Below, piece after piece: positions 7,288 through 14,066 of a stretch of DNA of 19,930 nt; the first letter of the stretch is position 1, and each line of letters opens with the position of its first letter. The notes beneath the pieces are model-generated. The model had not been told where the DNA came from and did no database searches. It saw nothing but the letters and a program-made list of their open reading frames with translations. Source of the DNA: JAVKFF01 sp040226215 (GTDB taxonomy: Bacteria > Pseudomonadota > Alphaproteobacteria > DSM-16000 > Inquilinaceae); contig JAVKFF010000043.1 in the NCBI GenBank assembly GCA_040226215.1, positions 1 to 19,930 on the forward strand, read 5' to 3'. A program made the position numbers and the translations under genes.

Positions 7288-8676
7288 ATGACCGACACGG
7301 TCAAACTCGTCTCACCCGTCGACGGCTCGATCTACGTCGAGCGTCCGGTCGCCACCGACCAGCAGCTCGAGGGCGCGATCAGCCGCGCCCGCCAGGCGCA
7401 GGCGGAGTGGGCGCGCCTGCCCATCGCCGAGCGCGGCCGCTATTGTCTCGCCTTCCTCGACGCGCTCCTCGCCATGAACGACGAGATCACCACCGAGCTC
7501 GCCTGGCAGATGGGACGGCCGGTGCGCTATGGCGGCGAGAAGGGCGGCGTGGAGGAGCGCGTGCGCCACATGGTGAAGATCGCCGAGACGGCGCTGGCGC
7601 CGGTGGAGGCGACGGATCGGCCGGGCTTCACCCGCTATGTCGAGCGCACGCCGATGGGCATCGTGCTGGTGATCGCGCCCTGGAACTATCCCTATCTCAC
7701 CTCGACCAACACCATCGTGCCGGCGCTGATGGCGGGCAACGCCGTGCTCTTGAAGCACGCCAGCCAGACCCTTCTGGTCGGCGAGCGCATGCAAGAGGCC
7801 TTCGACAAGGCGGGTCTGCCCAAGGGCCTGTTCCAGAACCTGGTGCTGTCGCATGGGCAGACCGAGGCGCTGCTCGGCTCCGGCAAGATCGACCATGTCA
7901 ATTTCACCGGCTCCGTCGCCGGTGGCCGGGCGATCGAGAAGGCAGCCGCCGGCACCTTCATGACCATGGGCCTGGAACTCGGCGGCAAGGACCCGGCCTA
8001 TGTGCTGCCCGACTGCGACCTGAAGGGCACGATCGCAAACCTGGTGGACGGCGCCTTCTACAATTCCGGCCAGTGCTGCTGCGGCATCGAGCGCATCTAT
8101 GTCGACGAGGCGGTCTATGACGATTTCGTCACCGGCTTCGTCGAGCTGACCAGCCAGTACACGCTCGGCAATCCGCTGGCGGAGGGTACGACGCTCGGCC
8201 CCATGGCCCAGGCGCGCTTTGCCGAGCAGATCCGCGAGCAGACCGTCGAGGCGCTGCGCAAGGGGGCGAAAGCCTGCATCGACCAGCGCCGCTTCAAGCT
8301 GGACCGGGAGGGCTCGCCCTATCTCAGCCCGCAGGTGATGGTGAACGTGAACCACCAGATGTCGGTGATGCGCGAGGAGAGCTTCGGGCCCATCGTCGGC
8401 ATCATGAAGGTCAAGACCGACGACGAGGCGGTCACCCTGATGAACGACAGCGCCTACGGCCTGACGGCCTCGGTCTGGACCTCGGATGTCGAGCGCGCCA
8501 AGGCGATCGGGTCGAGGGTCGAGACCGGGCTCTTCTACATGAACCGTTGCGATTACGTCGATCCGGCGCTGGTCTGGACCGGCGTGAAGGAGACGGGCAA
8601 GGGCGCGGCGATGGGCGAGATCGGCTATCACCTGCTGACCCAGCCCAAGGCCTTCCATCTGCGCCACACGCTGTGA
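7288..8676 (+). CDS. NAD(P)-dependent aldehyde dehydrogenase
   Basis: This 462-residue member of the ALDH superfamily oxidises an aldehyde to an acid. Catalytic elements are complete: N133 in APWNYP, K156 in VLLKH, the general-base E230 in LELGGKD, and the nucleophilic cysteine in NSGQCCCGIERIYV (the GQxC position is C264, within a run of three cysteines, 263-265). EESFGPIVGI follows near the C-terminus. The protein is slightly short for the superfamily but has all core motifs. AAGGAAAGG precedes the ATG by about 10 nt. It lies between the gamma-glutamyl ligase and alcohol dehydrogenase genes, with only 10 nt to the latter. This suggests it oxidises the aldehyde made from a gamma-glutamyl amino alcohol, giving for example gamma-glutamyl-glycine (inference). 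Confidence 0.93.
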   Translation: MTDTVKLVSPVDGSIYVERPVATDQQLEGAISRARQAQAEWARLPIAERGRYCLAFLDALLAMNDEITTELAWQMGRPVRYGGEKGGVEERVRHMVKIAETALAPVEATDRPGFTRYVERTPMGIVLVIAPWNYPYLTSTNTIVPALMAGNAVLLKHASQTLLVGERMQEAFDKAGLPKGLFQNLVLSHGQTEALLGSGKIDHVNFTGSVAGGRAIEKAAAGTFMTMGLELGGKDPAYVLPDCDLKGTIANLVDGAFYNSGQCCCGIERIYVDEAVYDDFVTGFVELTSQYTLGNPLAEGTTLGPMAQARFAEQIREQTVEALRKGAKACIDQRRFKLDREGSPYLSPQVMVNVNHQMSVMREESFGPIVGIMKVKTDDEAVTLMNDSAYGLTASVWTSDVERAKAIGSRVETGLFYMNRCDYVDPALVWTGVKETGKGAAMGEIGYHLLTQPKAFHLRHTL

Positions 8677-8686
8677 GACCGGGCCG

Positions 8687-9847
8687 ATGACCACCCCAAT
8701 CGCCAACTGGAGCTATCCGACGGCGATCCGCTTCGGTGCCGGGCGCATCTCCGAACTGGCCGAGGCCTGCCGGGCCGCCGGCATCGACCGGCCCCTGCTG
8801 GTCACCGACAGGGGCCTGGCCGCGGCACCGATCACCGAGCGCGCCCTCGACGTGCTGCGCGGTGCCGGCATGGCGCCCGGACTGTTCGCGGAAGTGAAGT
8901 CGAACCCGGTCGACGCCAATCTCGATGACGGCGTCGCCGCCTTCCGCGAGGGCGGCCATGACGGCGTCGTCGCGTTCGGTGGCGGCAGCGGTCTCGACCT
9001 CGGCAAGCTGATCGCCTTCATGGCGGGACAGACGCGGCCGGTCTGGGATTTCGAGGATATCGGCGACTGGTGGACGAGGGCCGATGCCGACGCCATCGCC
9101 CCCATCGTCGCCGTGCCGACGACGGCCGGCACCGGCTCGGAAGTCGGCCGCGCCGGCGTGCTGACCAATGCCGCCACCCACACCAAGAAGGTGATCTTCC
9201 ACCCCCGGATGATGCCGGCCGTGGTGATCTGCGATCCCGAGATGACGGTGGGCATGCCGCCCTTCATCACCGCAGGTACCGGCATGGATGCGCTGGCCCA
9301 TGCGCTGGAAGCCTATTGCGCGCCCGCCTACCATCCTTTTTCGGAGGGCATCGCGGTCGAGGGCATGCGCCTGGTCTTCGAGAACCTGCCGCGCGTGCTG
9401 GCCGATGGCGGCGACCTCGAGGCGCGCGGCCACATGATGAGCGCCGCCGCCATGGGCGCAATCGCCTTCCAGAAGGGCCTCGGCGCCATCCATTCGATGT
9501 CGCACCCGGTGGGCTCGCTGCACGACACCCATCACGGCATGACCAACGCCGTGTTCATGCCCTATGTGCTGGCCTTCAACCGGCCGGCGATCGAGGGCAA
9601 GCTGGGCCGGCTGGCGGCATGGCTCGGCATCGCCGGCGGTTTCGACGGGTTCATGGCGGCGGTCCTGGCTCTGCGCCAGCGGGTCGGTGTGCCGCACACG
9701 CTGGCGGGTCTCGGCGTCGGTGTGGAGAACCGCCAGCTGATCGCCGAGATGGCCGTCGTCGATCCCACCGCCGGCGGCAACCCGGTTCCACTCACCGTCG
9801 ACGCCGCGCTCGGCCTCTTCGACGCGGCCATGGAGGGGCGGGTCTGA
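8687..9847 (+). CDS. Iron-containing alcohol dehydrogenase
   Basis: This 386-residue group III (Fe-ADH) dehydrogenase is of family length. The nucleotide-binding motif GGGSGLDLGK lies at 98-107, followed by PTTAGTGSE (144-152). Metal ligands expected from the FucO family are present: D201 and H205 in GTGMDALAHALEAY, H269 in GAIHSMSHP, and H283 in HDTHHGMTN. H273 matches the extra active-site histidine. It starts 10 nt after the ALDH stop with no good ribosome site of its own, suggesting translational coupling. An alcohol dehydrogenase paired with an ALDH and a glutamine-synthetase-like ligase fits two-step oxidation of a gamma-glutamyl amino alcohol. The sequence does not fix the substrate. 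It is the last gene of the plus-strand unit, and a palindromic repeat follows. Confidence 0.92.
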   Translation: MTTPIANWSYPTAIRFGAGRISELAEACRAAGIDRPLLVTDRGLAAAPITERALDVLRGAGMAPGLFAEVKSNPVDANLDDGVAAFREGGHDGVVAFGGGSGLDLGKLIAFMAGQTRPVWDFEDIGDWWTRADADAIAPIVAVPTTAGTGSEVGRAGVLTNAATHTKKVIFHPRMMPAVVICDPEMTVGMPPFITAGTGMDALAHALEAYCAPAYHPFSEGIAVEGMRLVFENLPRVLADGGDLEARGHMMSAAAMGAIAFQKGLGAIHSMSHPVGSLHDTHHGMTNAVFMPYVLAFNRPAIEGKLGRLAAWLGIAGGFDGFMAAVLALRQRVGVPHTLAGLGVGVENRQLIAEMAVVDPTAGGNPVPLTVDAALGLFDAAMEGRV

Positions 9848-9850
9848 CGG

Positions 9851-9980
9851 CGAGGACGGGCTCGGGGTTCCGCATCTCCGCTTCGCTGCGTGCGGAACGA
9901 CGGGCCTTGATTTCGCACCCAACCCACCACTGTCGTTCCGGCCGAGCGTCAGCGAGAGCCGGAACCTCGCGCGGCCGGGC
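9851..9980 (+). repeat. Palindromic interspersed repeat, copy 1
   Basis: This 130-bp extragenic element is about 85% identical by eye to 13906-14036. It holds a first hairpin, GTTCCGCA (9867-9874) with TGCGGAAC (9891-9898), and a second, GTTCCGGC (9935-9942) with GCCGGAAC (9958-9965). Its outer ends, GGGGTTCCG and CGGAACCTC, are also nearly complementary, so the whole unit could fold as one branched structure. The 20-nt block at 9911-9930 is identical in both copies. It fills the gap between two convergent genes and may serve as a bidirectional transcript end. No poly-T tract is present. Confidence 0.8.
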
Positions 9981-10012
9981 TGGGCCGGTAGTGATACCGC
10001 CCCTGAGCGGCG

Positions 10013-11170
10013 TCAGCCCCAGACACGCTCAGCTGTTTCCAGCAACACCTCCAGCTTGCGCCACTGCGCGTCGGTTCCGAGCATGTTTCCGGCGATGCCG
10101 GAGGCGAAGCCGCATTGCGGGCTCAGCGCAAGCTGATCGACGGGCACGAAACGCGCGGCATCCTCGATGTGGCGGACGAGGTCGTCGGGCTTCTCCACCG
10201 CGCCATGCTTGGTGGTGATCAGCCCGAGCACGACCGTGGGACCGGCCGCGCCCTTGGGCACGAAGCGTAGCGGCTCGAAACCGCCGGCCCGTTCGCTATC
10301 ATATTCCAGCAGCAGGCGGTCGAAGCGAAGGCCGGTCAGCAGGCGCTCGGCGATGGCGTCGTAGGTGCCCTCGCGGTGCCACATGCTGGCGCGGTTGCCG
10401 CGGCAGACATGCAGGCCGAAGACGGCGCGTCCCGCCAGACCGTCGATGACCGCGTTGTCGGCGGCGATGGCGCGCTCCAGATTGGCCACCGGATCCTCGC
10501 CGGCGGCCTCCAGCCGGGCCAGCGTCTCGGGGTCGACATAGCCGGTGTAGCTGGGCTCGTCGAGCTGGACATAGGCGCAGCCGGCCTCGACCAGTTCGCC
10601 GACCATGCGCCGCTGGATGGCGACGACGTCGGCCAGGAACGCCCCGGCATCGGCGTAGTGGGGCGCGGAGCCCGGAATGTCGCACATCTGCGCCACCCGA
10701 TCGGGCCCCATCAGCATCGCCTTGACGGGCCGTTCGGTCAGGTTCTGGGCGAAATCGAACTCAGCGAGCGGGAAATTGCGCCCGAGCGCCAGGCGGCCGG
10801 TCGCCGGTACCCGGAAGCTGACCACCGCGTCGTCGCCCTTGCTGAGCGGCTTCTCGTGCGCGCCGACCAGCGTCGGGTTGGCGAGGAAGGCCCGCCAGGA
10901 CCCCGCCGACAGGTCCCAGCCCCCAACCTCGGCGAAGCTGACCTGCCAGTTGAGCCGCCGGTATTCACCATCGGTCAGGACCGGCAGGCCTGCCTGCTCC
11001 TGCCGGGCAATGACGTCGGCGATGGCGGCATCCTGGGCCACGGCCAGCGCGGCATCGTCGATCTCCCCCCGGCCGAAGGCCAGGAAGGCGTCGATCAGCG
11101 ATTGCGGGCGCAACAGGCTGCCGACCTGGTCGACGCGCAGCCGCCTCAGCTCCGGTGTGTCGACCTGCAT
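10013..11170 (-). CDS. MetE-like zinc methyltransferase (core-domain methionine synthase family), paralogue 1
   Basis: This 385-residue protein corresponds to the catalytic C-terminal domain of cobalamin-independent methionine synthase, without the N-terminal half of full MetE. All four expected zinc ligands are visible: H254 and C256 in HVCRGN, E289 in LLEYDSERAG, and C353 in LSPQCGFAS. DQVGSLLRP (14-22), TDGEYRR (66-72) and VQLDEPSY (201-208) are further signatures. Such short proteins transfer methyl groups to thiols such as homocysteine, from methyl-THF or other donors. The true donor and acceptor are unknown here. The ATG at 11170 follows GAGGA at 4 nt. The gene lies 39 nt after its paralogue and is probably cotranscribed with it. 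Confidence 0.85.
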   Translation of the reverse strand: MQVDTPELRRLRVDQVGSLLRPQSLIDAFLAFGRGEIDDAALAVAQDAAIADVIARQEQAGLPVLTDGEYRRLNWQVSFAEVGGWDLSAGSWRAFLANPTLVGAHEKPLSKGDDAVVSFRVPATGRLALGRNFPLAEFDFAQNLTERPVKAMLMGPDRVAQMCDIPGSAPHYADAGAFLADVVAIQRRMVGELVEAGCAYVQLDEPSYTGYVDPETLARLEAAGEDPVANLERAIAADNAVIDGLAGRAVFGLHVCRGNRASMWHREGTYDAIAERLLTGLRFDRLLLEYDSERAGGFEPLRFVPKGAAGPTVVLGLITTKHGAVEKPDDLVRHIEDAARFVPVDQLALSPQCGFASGIAGNMLGTDAQWRKLEVLLETAERVWG

Positions 11171-11209
11171 GGATCCTCGCGCCTGGCGTTCGCCGGCGGG
11201 GCGGGTCGG

Positions 11210-12316
11210 CTAAACCTCGCCCCAGACATGCTTCGCCGTGTCGACCACAAGCTTCAGCTTGGCCCACTGATCATCCTCGGTCAGCTCGTTGCCCTCCTCG
11301 GTCGAGGCGAAGCCGCATTGCGGGCTGAGGCAGAACTGATCGAGCGGGGCGAACTGCGTGGCTTCCTCGATCCGTGCCTCGATGGCGTCGGTCGGCTCCA
11401 GATCACCGAACTTCGAGGTAACGAGGCCGAGCACGACCCGCTTCTTGCCCTTGGGCAGGAAGCGCAGCGGCTCGAAACCGCCGGCCCGCTCGGTGTCGTA
11501 TTCCAGGAAGTAGCCATCGTATTGGCACTGGTCGAGCAGGATCTCCGCCACCGGCTCGTAGCCGCCCTCGGAGATCCAGGTCGAGCGGAAATTGCCCCGG
11601 CAGACATGGGTGGTGATCACCATGTCGTCGGGCTTGGCGGTGAGCGCGTGGTTGATCATGTCGCGATAGATCGCCGGCAGGGCATCGGGATCCTCCCCGC
11701 GGTCGCGCACCTTCTGGCGCTCCGCCTCCGAGCAGAGATACGCCCAGACCGTGTCGTCGAACTGCAGGTAGCGGCAGCCGGCATCGTAGAAGGCCTTGAC
11801 CGCCTTTGCGTAGGCCTCGGCGGTATCGGCGAAGAAGGCGTCGAGTTCGGGATAGTGCTCCCGGGAGATCTTCTCGCGCCCGCCGCGGAAATGCAGTACC
11901 GAAGGCGCGGGAATGGTCATCTTCGGCTCGACCGTGGCGACCGATTTCAGGAACCGGAAGTGGTCGAGCATCGGGTGGTCGGAAAAGCCGACCTTGCCGT
12001 CGATGACGAGGCCGACGGATTTGGTCTGCACGCCGGTGAACTGGATGCCGGGCAGGCCCTCCTGCATGGAGACGCCGTCGAGGCCGCCGAGGAAGTCGAA
12101 ATGCCAGAAGGCGCGCCGGAACTCGCCGTCGGTCACCGCTTTCAGGCCGACCCGCTCCTGGTGCGCGACCGCATCGCGGATCGCCTCGTCCTCGACCTTC
12201 TTGAGGCCTTCGTCGTCGAGCTTACCGGCGGCATGGGCCGTTCGGGCATCCTTCACGGCCTTCGGACGCAGCAGGCTGCCCACCTCGTCGGCACGGTAGG
12301 GGGCGGTCGAGGTCAT
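11210..12316 (-). CDS. MetE-like zinc methyltransferase, paralogue 2 (YxjG-like)
   Basis: This 368-residue core-MetE protein is a diverged paralogue of the next gene downstream. Zinc ligands are H237 and C239 in THVCRGNFRSTW, E272 in FLEYDTERAG, and C334 in LSPQCGFAST. Where paralogue 1 has LDEPSY, this protein has FDDTVWAYLC (186-195), typical of the YxjG/YxjH-type branch. The regions after TDGEFRR also differ, suggesting another donor or acceptor. A strong ribosome site, GGAGGAA, lies 8 nt before the ATG at 12316. It is the first gene of a two-gene minus-strand unit, divergent from the TPR gene. The family's usual annotation is 5-methyltetrahydropteroyltriglutamate-homocysteine methyltransferase, but lack of the N-terminal domain means folate use cannot be assumed. 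Confidence 0.87.
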   Translation of the reverse strand: MTSTAPYRADEVGSLLRPKAVKDARTAHAAGKLDDEGLKKVEDEAIRDAVAHQERVGLKAVTDGEFRRAFWHFDFLGGLDGVSMQEGLPGIQFTGVQTKSVGLVIDGKVGFSDHPMLDHFRFLKSVATVEPKMTIPAPSVLHFRGGREKISREHYPELDAFFADTAEAYAKAVKAFYDAGCRYLQFDDTVWAYLCSEAERQKVRDRGEDPDALPAIYRDMINHALTAKPDDMVITTHVCRGNFRSTWISEGGYEPVAEILLDQCQYDGYFLEYDTERAGGFEPLRFLPKGKKRVVLGLVTSKFGDLEPTDAIEARIEEATQFAPLDQFCLSPQCGFASTEEGNELTEDDQWAKLKLVVDTAKHVWGEV

Positions 12317-12360
12317 GGTCGGTGTTCCTCCGAGATCGTCGATTTTCTGGCTGCAGCGAC

Positions 12361-12388
12361 ACTATCCCCGCCGGCCGGCGCGATGCAA
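12361..12388 (-). promoter_or_regulatory. Possible promoter of the MetE-like pair
   Basis: On the minus strand TTGCAT (12388-12383) and GATAGT (12366-12361) are separated by 16 nt, about 45 nt upstream of the ATG at 12316. The -10 matches consensus at 4 of 6 positions and the -35 is weak. Treat it as a candidate only. Confidence 0.25.
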
Positions 12389-12430
12389 CTCGCAAGGGCG
12401 GATGGCTCCCGCCGTCGGCATGCGGCATTT

Positions 12431-12452
12431 TTCACGCCGCGTTCACGCCGCG
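12431..12452. repeat. Perfect tandem 11-bp direct repeat in a divergent intergenic region
   Basis: TTCACGCCGCG occurs twice back to back at 12431-12441 and 12442-12452. The period is close to one helical turn and the site lies between divergent start codons at 12316 and 12552. It could be a binding site for a regulator contacting one face of the DNA (inference). Confidence 0.5.
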
Positions 12453-12551
12453 ATCGGACCTGCGTTGACGCCGTCGGTCTATCCACCGCAACAGGCAAGG
12501 AACGCGGGGTGTCGACCCGACCTCAACGCCAATCCGAGAAGGACCGAAGAC

Positions 12552-13886
12552 ATGACCAAGGACCAATGGGGCCACCCGCTGAGCGGCGCCACCGCCGATG
12601 CGGTCGACGGCTACGACCGGGCGCTCGATCAGTTCCGCCTCTATCGCGGCGATCCGGTCGCCACCATCGACGGCGTCATCGCCGAGGCGCCGGGATTCGC
12701 CATGGCGCAGGCGCTTCGCGCCTATCTCTTCCTGCTGGGCACGGAGCCCGACGGCTTTCCGGAAGCACGTAAAAGCTACGAAGCGATGTCCGGCCGGTCC
12801 CTGACAGGCCGCGAGGCCGGCCATCGGGCGGCCGTCGCCGCGCTGCTGGAGAACCGCTGGCGCGAGGCCGGACGGGCGCTCGAGGATGTCACGGCGGAAC
12901 ATCCCCATGACATCGTGGCGTTGCAGGTCGGCCACCTTATCGACTTCTACACTGGCGACAGCCGCATGCTGCGCGACCGAATCGGCCGTGCCATCCGGCG
13001 CTGGGACGAGGGGATGGCGGGCTATCACGCGATGCTGGCCATGCACGCCTTCGGGCTGGAGGAGACCGCCGACTACGCCGCCGCCGAGAAGGCCGGGCGC
13101 ACCGCCATCGCCGTCGAGCCGCGGGACGCCTGGGCCCAGCACGCCGTCGCCCATGTCATGGAGATGCAGGGCCGCATCGCGGACGGCATCGCCTGGATGC
13201 GGGCGGACACCGATGCCTGGTCGCGCGACAATTTCTTTGCCGTGCACAATTGGTGGCACCTGGCGCTGTTCCACCTCGATCGCGGCGACGTCGATGCCGT
13301 TCTGGCACTGTTCGACGGGCCGATCCATGGATCCCGGTCCGCCATGATCCTCGACCTCGTCGACGCCTCGGCCCTGCTCTGGCGCCTGCATCTGCGGGGC
13401 ATCGACCTGGGCGAGCGCTGGCACACGGTGGCCGATCTCTGGCAGCCCTTCGCCAGGGCGGGCAACTACGCCTTCAACGACGCCCACGCGATGATGGCCT
13501 TTGTCGGCGCCGGCCGCGCCGACGATGCCCGGGCGCTTCTGGAGACCCAGGAGCGGGCGGTGGCCGGCGGCGACGACAACGCGATGTTCACCCGCGATGT
13601 CGGCCGGCCGGTGACGCAGGCCATCCAGGCATTCGGCGCCGGCGACTATGCCCGCACGGTCGACCTGCTGCGTCCGGTGCGCAACATCGCGGCGCGTTAC
13701 GGCGGCAGCCACGCGCAGCGCGACCTGCTCGACCTGACACTGCTCGAGGCGGCGCTCAGGAGCGGCCGCCTCGCGCTGGCCCGGGCCCTGGCGGAGGAGA
13801 GCATCTCGGTCAAGCCGACGAGCGCGTCGGGCTGGGACTACCTGAAGCGGGCGCGTGATACCGCTGGCCGTGCCGTGGCGGCGTAG
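12552..13886 (+). CDS. Tetratricopeptide repeat protein, TTC38-like family
   Basis: This 444-residue, mostly helical protein is built of degenerate TPR units and has no signal peptide or membrane segment. The conserved motifs that identify the bacterial and eukaryotic TTC38-like family are QHAVAHVMEMQGR (196-208), HNWWHLALFHLD (232-243) and GGSHAQRD (384-391). The many conserved His and Trp residues suggest more than a scaffold, but no activity is established in what I can read. The ATG at 12552 was chosen because family sequence starts there and GAGAAGGA lies about 10 nt upstream. The open frame extends to 12315, but that part is the intergenic region. It is transcribed divergently from the MetE-like pair and ends at the second palindromic repeat. 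Its link to neighbouring pathways is unknown. Confidence 0.82.
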   Translation: MTKDQWGHPLSGATADAVDGYDRALDQFRLYRGDPVATIDGVIAEAPGFAMAQALRAYLFLLGTEPDGFPEARKSYEAMSGRSLTGREAGHRAAVAALLENRWREAGRALEDVTAEHPHDIVALQVGHLIDFYTGDSRMLRDRIGRAIRRWDEGMAGYHAMLAMHAFGLEETADYAAAEKAGRTAIAVEPRDAWAQHAVAHVMEMQGRIADGIAWMRADTDAWSRDNFFAVHNWWHLALFHLDRGDVDAVLALFDGPIHGSRSAMILDLVDASALLWRLHLRGIDLGERWHTVADLWQPFARAGNYAFNDAHAMMAFVGAGRADDARALLETQERAVAGGDDNAMFTRDVGRPVTQAIQAFGAGDYARTVDLLRPVRNIAARYGGSHAQRDLLDLTLLEAALRSGRLALARALAEESISVKPTSASGWDYLKRARDTAGRAVAA

Positions 13887-13905
13887 GGACGAGGCTGGGC
13901 GCCCG

Positions 13906-14036
13906 CGAGGACGGGCTCGAGGTTCCGCATCTTCGCTCGCGCTTCGTGCGGAAGGACGGGCCTAGTTTTCGCACCCAACCCACCACCGTCGTTCCGGCCG
14001 ACCTCGGGGAGAGCCGGAACCTCGATGGGCCGGGCG
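13906..14036 (+). repeat. Palindromic interspersed repeat, copy 2
   Basis: This is a second copy of the element at 9851-9980, in the same orientation. Here the outer arms CGAGGTTCCG and CGGAACCTCG are a perfect 10-bp inverted repeat enclosing the inner TTCCGCA/TGCGGAA and GTTCCGGC/GCCGGAAC hairpins. The 20 nt at 13967-13986 are identical to 9911-9930. It again lies between two convergent genes (TPR protein and regulator) and may end transcripts from both sides. Confidence 0.8.
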
Positions 14037-14066
14037 GCAACATCGGGTGCGAAGCGCGAAGGCCGC

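Noticed and set aside
5535..7304. 589-codon minus-strand open frame opposite the glutamine-synthetase-like gene
   Set aside because: The plus strand carries complete active-site motifs and a consensus ribosome site, while the minus frame shows none.
9562..9930. Minus-strand 122-codon frame starting in repeat copy 1 (MVGWVRNQGPSFRTQ)
   Set aside because: The first residues are translated repeat sequence and the rest is antisense to the iron alcohol dehydrogenase. Repeat copy 2 yields a similar spurious N-terminus at 13810-14043.
12465..12493. Forward promoter for the TPR gene with TTGACG at 12465
   Set aside because: The hexamer 17 nt downstream (GCAACA) does not resemble a -10.
10376..12772. 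798-codon plus-strand open frame across the MetE-like pair and into the TPR gene
   Set aside because: It lies opposite two well-supported zinc methyltransferases and its composition is that of a GC-driven shadow frame.
9851..14036. The region between the two repeat copies as a mobile unit
   Set aside because: The copies are in direct orientation and could in principle recombine, but there is no transposase, integrase, target-site duplication or composition shift. Their positions fit ordinary extragenic elements better.
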